A stretch of 22,381 nt of DNA from an uncultured Clostridiaceae bacterium (lineage in GTDB: Bacteria > Bacillota > Clostridia > Lachnospirales > Lachnospiraceae): assembly GCA_958441075.1 (NCBI GenBank), contig CAUCBQ010000012.1, positions 1 to 22,381 on the forward strand. The letters run 5' to 3'. The position numbers and the translations under genes were made by a program. Positions 1 through 8,240 of this stretch are shown here, one piece after another. The first letter of the stretch is position 1; each line of letters opens with the position of its first letter. The notes beneath the pieces are model-generated. The model had not been told where the DNA came from and made no database searches. It saw only the letters and a program-made list of their open reading frames with translations.

Positions 1-903
1 CAGGAGAAAATCAAATCCACCCTGAAAATATATATTGAAGCAGCCAAATCAAGGGGAGAGGCGCTGGACCATGTGCTGTTTTACGGCCCGCCGGGCCTTG
101 GAAAGACTACTCTCTCGGGGATTATTGCAAATGAGATGGGAACGAAGATGAAGGTGACCAGCGGACCGGCCATTGAAAAGCCCGGGGAGATGGCTGCGAT
201 CCTGAATAACCTTCAGGAAGGGGACGTGCTTTTTGTGGATGAGATCCACCGCTTAAACCGTCAGGTGGAAGAGGTGCTTTACCCGGCCATGGAAGATTTC
301 GCTATTGATATTATGCTTGGAAAGGATTCCACGGCCCGGTCTATCCGCCTGGAGCTGCCTCATTTTACTCTGGTAGGCGCTACCACCAGAGCCGGTCTTC
401 TCACTGCTCCCTTAAGGGACAGGTTTGGAGTGGTTCAGCGTCTGGAATTTTATACGCCCCAGGAGCTTAAAACCATTATCATGCATTCTGCAAGGGTATT
501 GGGAGTGGAGATTGATCCGGAAGGGGCCCTGGAGCTTGCCAGACGCTCCAGAGGAACCCCCAGGCTGGCAAACCGCCTTTTAAAGAGGGTAAGGGATTTT
601 GCCCAGGTGAAATACGATGGAGCCATTACCAAAGAAGTGACCGATTTTGCTCTCGATATTATGGATGTAGATAAGCTGGGCCTGGATCAGAATGACAGGA
701 ATATTCTTCTGATGATTATTGAGAAGTTTTCCGGCGGCCCTGTGGGACTGGACACGCTGGCTGCGGCTCTGGGCGAAGACGCCGGAACTCTGGAGGATGT
801 GTATGAGCCATATCTTCTGATGAACGGCCTGATTAACCGCACACCCAGAGGCAGGATGGCTACAGAGAGCGCTTACCGTCATTTGGGCTTGGAAATGGGA
901 TAA
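1..903 (+). CDS. ruvB: Holliday junction branch migration helicase RuvB (5' end outside window)
   Basis: RuvB is the hexameric AAA+ motor that, with RuvA, drives branch migration of Holliday junctions during recombination repair. The frame is open from base 1, so the N-terminus lies outside the window. About 300 residues are visible. They contain the Walker A loop GPPGLGKTT, the Walker B stretch FVDEIHR, the sensor 1 segment GATTRAG, the arginine-finger region PLRDRFG, the sensor 2 segment RGTPRLANRLL, and the C-terminal winged helix ending in NRTPRGRMAT. All are typical of RuvB and nothing looks broken. The next gene, zapA, follows 78 bases downstream on the same strand with no terminator between, so the two are probably co-transcribed. 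ruvA would be expected upstream, outside the window. Confidence 0.97.
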   Translation, partial: QEKIKSTLKIYIEAAKSRGEALDHVLFYGPPGLGKTTLSGIIANEMGTKMKVTSGPAIEKPGEMAAILNNLQEGDVLFVDEIHRLNRQVEEVLYPAMEDFAIDIMLGKDSTARSIRLELPHFTLVGATTRAGLLTAPLRDRFGVVQRLEFYTPQELKTIIMHSARVLGVEIDPEGALELARRSRGTPRLANRLLKRVRDFAQVKYDGAITKEVTDFALDIMDVDKLGLDQNDRNILLMIIEKFSGGPVGLDTLAAALGEDAGTLEDVYEPYLLMNGLINRTPRGRMATESAYRHLGLEMG

Positions 904-981
904 AAATGTGGTAAGCTTCTGTTAGAGGGAAAGCAGCTGTGAGGATGGCTGCCCCGGATCAGACAGGAGAATGAGCAGATT

Positions 982-1695
982 ATGGAAACAAAGAATTATA
1001 CACAGGTTTTAATTGATGGAAAAATATATACTCTGGGCGGAAGTGAGGATGAGGCATATCTTCAGCGGACGGCCAGCTATGTCAATGAAAAGAATATGCA
1101 GTTTCGCGCAATACCGGGCTTTTCCAAGCAGAGTGCGGATTACCAGCAGGTTATGATTCAGTTAAACCTTGCAGACGATTACTTTAAGGCTCTGGATTAT
1201 TCTGAGCAGATGGAAGAGGAACGCAACCGGATGGAGAAGGAGAGCTACAGCTTAAAACATGAGCTGGTCAGCACCCAGATGAAGCTGGAAGCAGTGCTTA
1301 AGGATCTGGAGGACCGTCAGCTGCAGCTGGAAGAGATGACCTCCCGACTGGCAAAGATGGATAGGGAAATCAAAAATCTGACCCGTCAGAATGAAAAGCT
1401 GTCTCAGGAGCGGGCTGAGGCAGTCAAAGAAGCTGAACAGGCCAGAGAGCAGCAGAATGAGAGGATGGATGCGGGAGAAGAGGCAGAGGAATTGGAATAT
1501 GAGACTGCAAATCCGGAAGAACAGCCTGAGGAAGCTCAGGAGGAGGCCCGGCCTGCGGCTGCCAAAGAGGAGAAGGAGCCTTCTGTCCCGGCGCCGGATA
1601 CAGCCGGTATTTCACAGCCTGTTTCCGATGAAGAGCTGGCAAGGAGAGCCTTACAGGCAGCCAGAAAGGCAGGCTTTCACAGAGGCCGCAGATAG
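982..1695 (+). CDS. zapA: Cell division protein ZapA with long coiled-coil and acidic tail
   Basis: ZapA-family proteins bind FtsZ filaments and promote their bundling at the division site. The first 80 or so residues match the ZapA domain: an N-terminal beta hairpin (TQVLIDGKIYTLGG), then the AIPGF and QLNLADDYFKA segments. The protein is 237 residues, against roughly 85-110 for the well-studied B. subtilis and E. coli proteins. Residues about 80-155 are heptad-rich and charged, as in a coiled coil. Residues about 155-200 are very acidic and proline-rich, and the end (ALQAARKAGFHRGRR) is basic. The ATG is preceded by AGGAG about a dozen bases upstream. The position between ruvB and a U32 gene is, to my knowledge, common in Clostridia. 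The family call is firm; the role of the tail is unknown. Confidence 0.9.
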   Translation: METKNYTQVLIDGKIYTLGGSEDEAYLQRTASYVNEKNMQFRAIPGFSKQSADYQQVMIQLNLADDYFKALDYSEQMEEERNRMEKESYSLKHELVSTQMKLEAVLKDLEDRQLQLEEMTSRLAKMDREIKNLTRQNEKLSQERAEAVKEAEQAREQQNERMDAGEEAEELEYETANPEEQPEEAQEEARPAAAKEEKEPSVPAPDTAGISQPVSDEELARRALQAARKAGFHRGRR

Positions 1696-1720
1696 GAGAA
1701 GGACACAAAAAAGATACCAG

Positions 1721-1759
1721 CGGGGGATGTCTCATGGATTTATATGGGGCATCCCCTCT
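1721..1759 (+). terminator. Intercistronic hairpin between zapA and the U32 gene
   Basis: GGGGATGTCTCAT (1723-1735) pairs with ATGGGGCATCCCC (1744-1756) over 13 positions, allowing a few G-U pairs, around an 8-base loop. The following TCTTTA is a poor T-tract, so this is at best a weak or attenuating terminator, or a processing or stability hairpin. It lies in the 141-base gap between zapA and the U32 gene, where I see no gene. Confidence 0.4.
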
Positions 1760-1836
1760 TTACCCCGCAGGGCAGGGGAGACAGAGGGGGAATACTGTCC
1801 CAAACCCTTTAGAAGACCAGGAAAGGCGGAAATAAC

Positions 1837-4083
1837 ATGAGAGAGAAAAAAAAAGCAGAGCTGCTTGCTCCGGCAGGCTCCTTTGCAAGCTTAAAGGCAG
1901 CGGTGGCGGCGGGAGCTGACGCTGTATATATGGGCGGAGCACGGTTTGGAGCCAGAGCTTATGCACAAAATGCGGATCAGGATGAGATGATTGAGGCGAT
2001 TGAATATGCCCATCTCCATGGCTGCCGCCTTTATATGACAGTAAACACCCTGTTTAAGGAGGAGGAGCTGGGGGAACTGTATGATTATCTGCTTCCCTAC
2101 TATGAAGCAGGCCTGGATGGCGCAATCGTTCAGGATCTGGGTGCTCTGGCCTTTATGCGGGAGCATTTTCCGGGAATGGAGCTTCACGCCAGCACTCAGA
2201 TGACCATTACCAGTGTCTACGGAGCAAAGGAACTGAAGCGTCTGGGCTGCTGCCGGGTAGTACCGGCCAGAGAAGTATCACTGGAGGAGATCCGCAGGAT
2301 CTATGACGAAACGGGAATGGACATTGAAACCTTCGTTCACGGAGCCCTGTGCTACTGTTATTCCGGGCAGTGCCTTATGAGCAGCCTGATCGGAGGCAGA
2401 AGCGGAAACAGGGGCAGGTGTGCCCAGCCATGCCGTCTTCCCTACCGGGTATATGAGCAGGAGAAGGGATCGGCTGTCAATAAAGAGGACCAGAAATGTG
2501 TCCTCAGCATGAAGGATCTGTGTACACTGGATATACTGCCACAGATTCTGGAGGCAGGGGTATTTTCACTGAAAATCGAAGGCAGGATGAAGAGCCCAAG
2601 GTACACGGCAGGGGTAGTGCGGATTTACCGGAAATATCTGGACCGGTATCTGGAATACGGATCAGAGGGGTATTATGTAGAGCCGGAGGATAAAAAGGAG
2701 CTTCTGGATCTCTTTGACAGGGGCGGTTTTACATCAGGCTATTATACCAGACACAATGGCCGTAATATGATTGCCTTAAAGGAAAAACCGGAATTTCGGG
2801 AGACAAACAGGGAACTCTTTGATTTTCTGGACCGGGAATATGTGGAAACAGAAAAGAAAGAGCCGGTGGAAGGGTATGCATATCTGGCGGAGGGTGTTCC
2901 GGCTGTACTTACGCTGACCTGCCGGGGTATTTCTGTGACTGTTTCCGGACAGGAGCCCCAGGCTGCTAAAAATCAGCCTATAACCAGAGAAAAGGTGATC
3001 AGGCAGCTGGGAAAAACAGGGGCTACAGCCTTTGCATTTACAGAGCTTGAGGCAGAGGTATGCGGAGAGCTCTTTCTGACCGTCCAGGCTCTGAACGAGC
3101 TGCGCAGAGAGGGCTTTGAGAGGCTGACAGAGGCCATTCAGAATCAGTGGAGAAGGAAGGCACCTGAGACGGGAGAGCTGCAGGGCTCTGAACAGAGAGC
3201 GGGCAGCCGGGCAGTTAAAGGTATGGAAGCTGTTTCTGATGGGAAAGAAAAATCTCTTTATCTTACGGTATCCATAGAGGCAAAGGACCAGCTTTTTGCA
3301 GCCCTTACCGTACCGGAGGTTTGGCGTATCTGTCTTGATGCCGGTTCTTTTCCTCCTGAGTGCTGGAAGGAATATGTACAGCTGGTTCACCGGGCAGGAA
3401 AAGAATGTTATCTTACCCTTCCCCATATTTTCCGGACTCATGCCATGGTATTTTTCAGCAAACATCGTTCCTGTCTGGAACAGGCTTCCTTTGACGGCCT
3501 TTTAATCAGGGCCTTTGAAGAAATACAGTGGCTGAGAGATGAAAAGCTTTCCATTCCTGCTGCCTTTGATGCGTCTGTATATGCATGGAACCATCAGGCA
3601 GTACGCACGCTGAAAGAAGAAAATCCAGCCTTTCTCACCATGCCCTGGGAGTTAAACAGCAGGGAGCTGGAGCCGGTTTTTGAAGCCTGCGACAGAGAAG
3701 GGGTTCCGGCAGAACTGATTGTATATGGCCGGGCACCCATGATGGTATCGGCCCAGTGTATTACAAAGACTGTAAAGGGCTGCACACAATCGCCCTCCCT
3801 TCTGTGGATGAAAGACAGAACCGGAGCAAAACTGCCGGTGCAGAATCACTGTGCGTTCTGTTATAATACCATTTTAAATCCCCTTCCCCTTTCCCTCCAT
3901 GGCTGCATGGAGTCTGTGAAACGCCTTTCTCCCCAGGGGCTTCGCCTGTGCTTTACCATAGAAACAGGGGATGAAACAAAGGCGGTACTAAAGGCTTTTG
4001 CAGCGGAGCTTGTCAGGGGAGAGTGCGGCGAACTGCCGTTTACAGAATTTACCAGAGGACATTTCAGACGGGGAGTAGAGTAG
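1837..4083 (+). CDS. U32 family protein (peptidase U32 / RlhA-type, probable Fe-S RNA-modifying enzyme)
   Basis: This 748-residue protein carries the PROSITE-style U32 signature at residues about 163-182, starting ETFVHGALC and continuing to SGQCLMS. The core also has the AELLAPAG start and the LKIEGRMKSPRYTAG segment. Cysteines at 172, 179, 195/199 and 229 are spaced like those that hold a [4Fe-4S] cluster in UbiU/RlhA-type members. Historically called collagenase-like peptidases, characterised long members such as E. coli RlhA hydroxylate 23S rRNA, so rRNA or tRNA modification is the likelier role. Residues about 300-440 and the part beyond 470 form an added C-terminal region, as in long U32 proteins. 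A low-complexity linker (about 440-475) separates them, and CAFCYN lies near residue 670. The start has AAAGGCGG upstream. The stop is 3 bases before the SEDS gene, so the two are in one operon. The exact substrate is not readable from sequence. Confidence 0.88.
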   Translation: MREKKKAELLAPAGSFASLKAAVAAGADAVYMGGARFGARAYAQNADQDEMIEAIEYAHLHGCRLYMTVNTLFKEEELGELYDYLLPYYEAGLDGAIVQDLGALAFMREHFPGMELHASTQMTITSVYGAKELKRLGCCRVVPAREVSLEEIRRIYDETGMDIETFVHGALCYCYSGQCLMSSLIGGRSGNRGRCAQPCRLPYRVYEQEKGSAVNKEDQKCVLSMKDLCTLDILPQILEAGVFSLKIEGRMKSPRYTAGVVRIYRKYLDRYLEYGSEGYYVEPEDKKELLDLFDRGGFTSGYYTRHNGRNMIALKEKPEFRETNRELFDFLDREYVETEKKEPVEGYAYLAEGVPAVLTLTCRGISVTVSGQEPQAAKNQPITREKVIRQLGKTGATAFAFTELEAEVCGELFLTVQALNELRREGFERLTEAIQNQWRRKAPETGELQGSEQRAGSRAVKGMEAVSDGKEKSLYLTVSIEAKDQLFAALTVPEVWRICLDAGSFPPECWKEYVQLVHRAGKECYLTLPHIFRTHAMVFFSKHRSCLEQASFDGLLIRAFEEIQWLRDEKLSIPAAFDASVYAWNHQAVRTLKEENPAFLTMPWELNSRELEPVFEACDREGVPAELIVYGRAPMMVSAQCITKTVKGCTQSPSLLWMKDRTGAKLPVQNHCAFCYNTILNPLPLSLHGCMESVKRLSPQGLRLCFTIETGDETKAVLKAFAAELVRGECGELPFTEFTRGHFRRGVE

Positions 4084-4086
4084 CGT

Positions 4087-5442
4087 ATGGTCAATCTGAT
4101 CCTGGAATTATCCAAATATGTGATGATTTTTCTCATGGCTGTCTACACCTGGGCGAATTTCCGCTATTTTTCCTTTCCGGACCGGGAGAGGAAGATAAGG
4201 CTCTGCTCCAGACAGAACTACGTTATGTTTCTTCTGCATTTTCTGGCCTATGTGACACTGTTTTTGAAGGCAGAGGATGAAAAGACGGCTGGGCTTTTAG
4301 CTGCTTTTTACGGGGCTCAGGCAGTGTTTTTTCTGGTCTATATTTTTCTGACCCGCAGATTTTACCGGAATGCTTCCCGGCTTCTGGTAAACAATACCTG
4401 TATGCTTCTGGCTGTAGGCTTTATCATGCTGAGCCGTTTGTCCATGTTCAGCGCCACACCCTTGGACAAGGCTTTGAAACAGTTTGTGATTGTCTGCGGG
4501 GCAGCTGCCGTTTCCTGGCTGATTCCGTGGATCATGGAGCGGTTCTGGCAGATTTATAAATTTCAGTGGATTTACGCCGCTGTGGGAATTCTGGCCCTTC
4601 TTGCTGTCCTGATCGGAGGAAAGGAAAGCTTTGGAGCCCAGCTTTCCTTTACCATCGGAGGAATTTCCATTCAGCCCTCAGAGTTTGTGAAGCTGACCTT
4701 TGTGCTCTTTACAGCCTCCATGCTTTACCAGTCCACAGAATTTAAGCAGGTCTGCCTTACAACTGCGGCAGCGGCGTCCCATGTGCTGATTCTGGTGCTG
4801 TCAAAGGATCTGGGAGGAGCCCTGATTCTGTTTGTCAGCTATGTGCTTATGCTTTTTATTGCCACAGGAAAGAAGCTGTATCTTTTTGGCGGCCTGGGAA
4901 TTGGCTGCGGATCATCCGTCGCAGCCCTGGGGCTGTTTGACCATGTAAAGCGCAGGGCAGCCGCCTGGAGGGACCCATGGGCAGATATCGACAATACAGG
5001 CTATCAGATTACCCAGTCCCTGTTTGCTATCGGAACCGGAGGCTGGTTTGGCATGGGGCTGTGCCAGGGAATGCCGGGAAAGATTCCGGTAGTGGAAAAG
5101 GATTTTATTTTTGCGGCTGTTGCCGAGGAGCTGGGAGGTATCTTTGCTGTCTGTCTGCTTTTAATCTGTCTGGGCTGTTTTATCCAGTTTATGATGATTG
5201 CCTCCCGGATGCAGGCCATGTTTTATAAGCTGATTGCTTTTGGACTGGGAATCCAGTATGTGACCCAGGTGTTTTTAACCGCAGGCGGCGTGACGAAGTT
5301 TATTCCGTCTACCGGTGTGACCTTGCCCTTTGTAAGCTATGGCGGAAGCTCCATTGTAAGTACCTTTATGCTTTTTGCCATGATTCAGGGACTGTATATT
5401 ATTAAGAGAAATGACGAGGAAGAGATGGGGGAGGAGGACTGA
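4087..5442 (+). CDS. SEDS peptidoglycan glycosyltransferase (FtsW/RodA/SpoVE family)
   Basis: SEDS proteins are polytopic membrane enzymes that polymerise lipid II into glycan strands and act with a cognate class B PBP. The 451 residues are almost entirely hydrophobic segments (about 11-13 helices). Family hallmarks are IQPSEFVKL, SKDLGGALILF, GYQITQSLFAIGTGG, VEKDFIFAAVAEELGG (Asp339 corresponds to the catalytic aspartate in the conserved DFIF motif) and the C-terminal VSYGGSS. The N-terminus is longer than in E. coli RodA or FtsW by roughly three helices. The following PBP overlaps by one base, which strongly suggests a matched SEDS-bPBP pair. This arrangement and the lengths resemble the actinobacterial rodA-pbpA pair. 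Sequence alone does not decide between elongation, division and sporulation. GGGGAG lies about 10 bases before the ATG. Confidence 0.93.
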   Translation: MVNLILELSKYVMIFLMAVYTWANFRYFSFPDRERKIRLCSRQNYVMFLLHFLAYVTLFLKAEDEKTAGLLAAFYGAQAVFFLVYIFLTRRFYRNASRLLVNNTCMLLAVGFIMLSRLSMFSATPLDKALKQFVIVCGAAAVSWLIPWIMERFWQIYKFQWIYAAVGILALLAVLIGGKESFGAQLSFTIGGISIQPSEFVKLTFVLFTASMLYQSTEFKQVCLTTAAAASHVLILVLSKDLGGALILFVSYVLMLFIATGKKLYLFGGLGIGCGSSVAALGLFDHVKRRAAAWRDPWADIDNTGYQITQSLFAIGTGGWFGMGLCQGMPGKIPVVEKDFIFAAVAEELGGIFAVCLLLICLGCFIQFMMIASRMQAMFYKLIAFGLGIQYVTQVFLTAGGVTKFIPSTGVTLPFVSYGGSSIVSTFMLFAMIQGLYIIKRNDEEEMGEED

Positions 5443-6887
5443 TGGCAAAAAAAAGAAAAAAGCAGGCAGGTGAATCCCCTGCAAACCGCAGTATCCTCCG
5501 AATAACCTGGGCAGTGTCCCTTTTATTTCTGGCGCTGGCGTTATATATAGGTTATTTTATTCAGGTACAGGGGCCGGAGGTGATCAATAATTCCTATAAT
5601 GCCCGTCTGGACAGTTTTTCTGACCGGGTTTACAGAGGAAGGATTCTGGCGGCTGACGGCACGGTTCTGGCCCACAATGAGGAGGATGAAAATGGGAATG
5701 AGCTCAGGGTCTATGACCACGGTGACGTCTTTGCCCATGTGGTGGGTTACTCCTCCAGAGGAAAAACAGGAATAGAGGCCCTGGCAAATTTTTACCTTCT
5801 TACCTCCCATGTAAATCTGATGGAGCAGGCGGTGAATGAACTGAGCGGAAGGAAAAATCTGGGAGATGACGTGGTAACTACTCTGGATATCAGCCTTCAG
5901 CAGACTGCTTATTCGGCTCTGGGGGACCGGAGGGGGGCTGTGGTTGCCATGGAGCCTGACACGGGAAAGATTCTGGCTATGGTATCAAAGCCGGATTATG
6001 ATCCCAATACGCTGCTTACAGACTGGGCGGCTCTCACAGACAGCGCCAATACTCAGAGCCAGCTTTTAAACCGGGCGGCTCAGGGGCTGTATGCTCCGGG
6101 ATCTACGTTTAAGATTCTCACAGCCCTGGAATACATCAGGGAGCATCCGGAGGATTACAGAGATTTTCAGTTTGACTGTAACGGCGTGTACCACAATGGG
6201 GAATATTCCATCAAGTGTTTTCACAGTGAGGCCCATGGCAGTCAGGATTTTGTAAAGGCATTTGCCAATTCCTGTAACGGAGCCTTTTCCAGTATGGGGC
6301 TGGGGCTGGATTTGAACCGTTTTGCAGCTACGGCAGAGGAATTATTATATAACCGGCCGCTTCCGTTTTCCGGCTTTCCCTATAAGGAGAGCAGCTTTAA
6401 TATGAAGGCCGGAGCTGATATCTGGGAGATTCTGCAGACCTCCATCGGACAGGGGACGACCCTGATTACGCCCCTTCACAATGCACTGATTACCTCAGCT
6501 GTGGCAAATGGGGGAATCCTGATGAAGCCCTATCTTTTAGACCGGGTGGTAAGCGCAGGAGGAGAAGAGGTAAAGAAGCTTCTTCCGGAAGCCTATGGTT
6601 CCCTGATGACGGCAGATGAGGCGGGAAAGCTGACAGAGCTTATGAAGGCTGTGGCAGATGTGGGTACAGGCTCGGCGGTCCGTACAGAGGACTATACGGT
6701 CGCAGCCAAAACAGGAACTGCAGAGTTTGAAACAGGAAAAGAAACACATGCCTGGTTTACAGGCTTTGCACCGGCAGAAGCTCCCGAAATCGTGGTAACT
6801 GTGCTGGTAGAGGAATCGGGAAGCGGAGGAAAGATAGCGGGGCCCATTGCCAGAGCCATGTTTGACGCATATCTTTTGAAAAAATAA
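5442..6887 (+). CDS. Class B penicillin-binding protein (transpeptidase)
   Basis: This membrane-anchored D,D-transpeptidase cross-links peptidoglycan outside the cell. It has one N-terminal membrane helix (residues about 18-38), then a short dimerisation or pedestal domain containing YRGRILAADGTVLA. The transpeptidase domain has the catalytic tetrad S221-T-F-K224 (in APGSTFK), S277-C-N279 and K423-T-G425. There are no PASTA repeats and no glycosyltransferase domain. At 481 residues it is short, close to the PbpA type. Its ATG overlaps the TGA of the SEDS gene (TGATG) and is preceded by GGGGGAGGAGGA, indicating translational coupling. It ends this cluster; the downstream gap holds a new promoter and no visible terminator. 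Confidence 0.94.
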   Translation: MAKKRKKQAGESPANRSILRITWAVSLLFLALALYIGYFIQVQGPEVINNSYNARLDSFSDRVYRGRILAADGTVLAHNEEDENGNELRVYDHGDVFAHVVGYSSRGKTGIEALANFYLLTSHVNLMEQAVNELSGRKNLGDDVVTTLDISLQQTAYSALGDRRGAVVAMEPDTGKILAMVSKPDYDPNTLLTDWAALTDSANTQSQLLNRAAQGLYAPGSTFKILTALEYIREHPEDYRDFQFDCNGVYHNGEYSIKCFHSEAHGSQDFVKAFANSCNGAFSSMGLGLDLNRFAATAEELLYNRPLPFSGFPYKESSFNMKAGADIWEILQTSIGQGTTLITPLHNALITSAVANGGILMKPYLLDRVVSAGGEEVKKLLPEAYGSLMTADEAGKLTELMKAVADVGTGSAVRTEDYTVAAKTGTAEFETGKETHAWFTGFAPAEAPEIVVTVLVEESGSGGKIAGPIARAMFDAYLLKK

Positions 6888-6896
6888 CGAACCATG

Positions 6897-6925
6897 TGGA
6901 AAACAGCGGTATTTCGTGCTATAAT
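6897..6925 (+). promoter_or_regulatory. Extended -10 promoter of the molybdenum hydroxylase operon
   Basis: TGCTATAAT (6917-6925) is a perfect TATAAT with an extended -10 TG. A weaker -35, TGGAAA (6897-6902), lies 17 bases upstream. Transcription would begin near 6932, leaving a leader of about 50 bases before the GTG start at 6982. This explains why the hydroxylase genes can be expressed independently of the cell-wall cluster. Confidence 0.7.
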
Positions 6926-6981
6926 GCCTCTGTTTGTCTGATACAAAAGGAAACGTTGCAAATGACGAAAGGAGCGATCAG

Positions 6982-7773
6982 GTGTTTCGAGCAGATGATT
7001 ATGTTAAGGTAACCAGCCTGGCTGAGGCATACGAGCTGTGCCAGAAACGCAGCAGCCTGGTAGTAGGAGGCATGGTATGGCTGAAGATGACAAACGTGAC
7101 AAAGCGTATGGTCATCGACTTATCCGGTCTTGGGCTGGACCGGATTGAAGAAAATGAAGAGGAATTCTCCATAGGAGCCATGTGCAGCCTGAGACAGTTG
7201 GAAACTCATGAAGGACTGAATACATATTTCGGGGGCATTTTTAAGGAATGCACCAGACATATTGTAGGGGTTCAGATGCGCAACTGCGCAACTGTAGGAG
7301 GCAGCGTATATGCCCGTTTCGGTTTTTCCGATATCCTTACCTGCCTGTTGGCCCTTGACGCTTATGTAGAGCTTTACCATGGCGGTATGGTTCCTCTTAA
7401 AGAGTTCGCAGCCCGTCCGGTTCACAGGGATGACCGCGATATTCTTGTCCGCGTGGTAATCAAAAAGGACGGAAGAAAGGCAGCCTATATCAGCCAGAGA
7501 AATTCAAGTACAGATTTCCCGCTGCTTGCAGTCTGCACTGCAAATCTGGGCAACCAGTGGTTTGTATCCATTGGCGCCAGACCTGCAAAGGCAGCTTTAG
7601 TAGAATTTACAGAGGACAATTTTGATACCATAAAGGAAATGGCAAAACAGGCGGCAAATGCAGTTTCCTATGGAGATAATACAAGAGGCAGCGGCCAGTA
7701 CCGCCGCAGTCTGGCAGTGGTATATGTAAGACGCCTGATGGAGCGCTTAAAGGGAAGGAGTGTGAGCAGGTAA
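6982..7773 (+). CDS. Molybdenum hydroxylase FAD-binding subunit (xanthine dehydrogenase / CODH medium-chain family)
   Basis: This is the medium subunit that carries FAD and passes electrons from the Fe-S subunit to an acceptor. FAD-binding family features are the early LVVGGMVW turn (residues 26-33), FSIGAMCSLRQLE, and RNCATVGGSVYARFGFSD (about 100-117) followed by ILTCLLALDA. In relatives the first turn is often GGTDL, so GGMVW is a variant. An in-frame TTG 16 codons upstream would give 279 residues, but AAAGGAG ends 7 bases before the GTG at 6982, so 263 residues is preferred. The first gene of a three-gene operon, it overlaps the next by one base (TAATG). Confidence 0.9.
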   Translation: MFRADDYVKVTSLAEAYELCQKRSSLVVGGMVWLKMTNVTKRMVIDLSGLGLDRIEENEEEFSIGAMCSLRQLETHEGLNTYFGGIFKECTRHIVGVQMRNCATVGGSVYARFGFSDILTCLLALDAYVELYHGGMVPLKEFAARPVHRDDRDILVRVVIKKDGRKAAYISQRNSSTDFPLLAVCTANLGNQWFVSIGARPAKAALVEFTEDNFDTIKEMAKQAANAVSYGDNTRGSGQYRRSLAVVYVRRLMERLKGRSVSR

Positions 7774-8240
7774 TGGAGATTCGTTTTCGTTTAAATGGAA
7801 AACAGGTTCAGGCAGAGGTGCGTCCGGATACGGTGCTTCTGGATCTGGTGCGCGAGCTGGGCTGCTACAGTGTAAAAAGAGGCTGTGAAACTGCAAACTG
7901 CGGCCTGTGTACCGTCTGGCTGGATGGAAAGCCCATACTGTCCTGCTCCACTCTGGCACTCAGGGCGGACGGTCATCATGTAACCACTCTGGAGGGACTC
8001 CAGAAGGAGGCAGAGGAGTTCGGTATGTTCTTAGCCGCTGAGGGCGGAGAGCAGTGCGGGTTCTGCAGCCCCGGCTTTATCATGAATGTGCTGGCGATGG
8101 AACGTGAGCTAAAAGACCCCACAGAGGAAGAGATCAAGGAGTATCTGGCTGGAAACCTCTGCCGCTGCAGCGGATATATGTCTCAGCTGCGGGCAGTTAA
8201 AAAATATCTGGAAGCAAAGCAGAAAGGAGGCAGAGACTGA
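7773..8240 (+). CDS. Molybdenum hydroxylase [2Fe-2S] subunit
   Basis: This 155-residue small subunit carries two [2Fe-2S] clusters linking the Mo and FAD sites. The plant-type ferredoxin domain has C38, C43, C46 and C58. The second, helical domain has EQCGFCSPG (C95, C98) and AGNLCRCSGY (C130, C132). All eight ligands are present, and the length is normal for the family. The ATG overlaps the stop of the FAD gene, and the stop overlaps the ATG of the Mo gene (TGATG), so the three products are translated as a set. Confidence 0.95.
   Translation: MEIRFRLNGKQVQAEVRPDTVLLDLVRELGCYSVKRGCETANCGLCTVWLDGKPILSCSTLALRADGHHVTTLEGLQKEAEEFGMFLAAEGGEQCGFCSPGFIMNVLAMERELKDPTEEEIKEYLAGNLCRCSGYMSQLRAVKKYLEAKQKGGRD

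Noticed and set aside
1391..1840. Open frame of 149 codons overlapping zapA
   Set aside because: It lies in another frame of the zapA coding sequence, is rich in Arg/Leu/Ser as a shadow frame would be, and has no recognisable domain.
1728..1840. Possible 37-codon leader peptide ending in ATGA with the U32 start
   Set aside because: Its ATG has no properly spaced ribosome binding site and lies inside the hairpin stem; the U32 gene has its own AAAGGCGG.
6934..6981. TTG start giving a 16-residue longer FAD subunit
   Set aside because: No ribosome binding site; the start would lie at about the predicted transcription start; GTG at 6982 has AAAGGAG at 7 bases.
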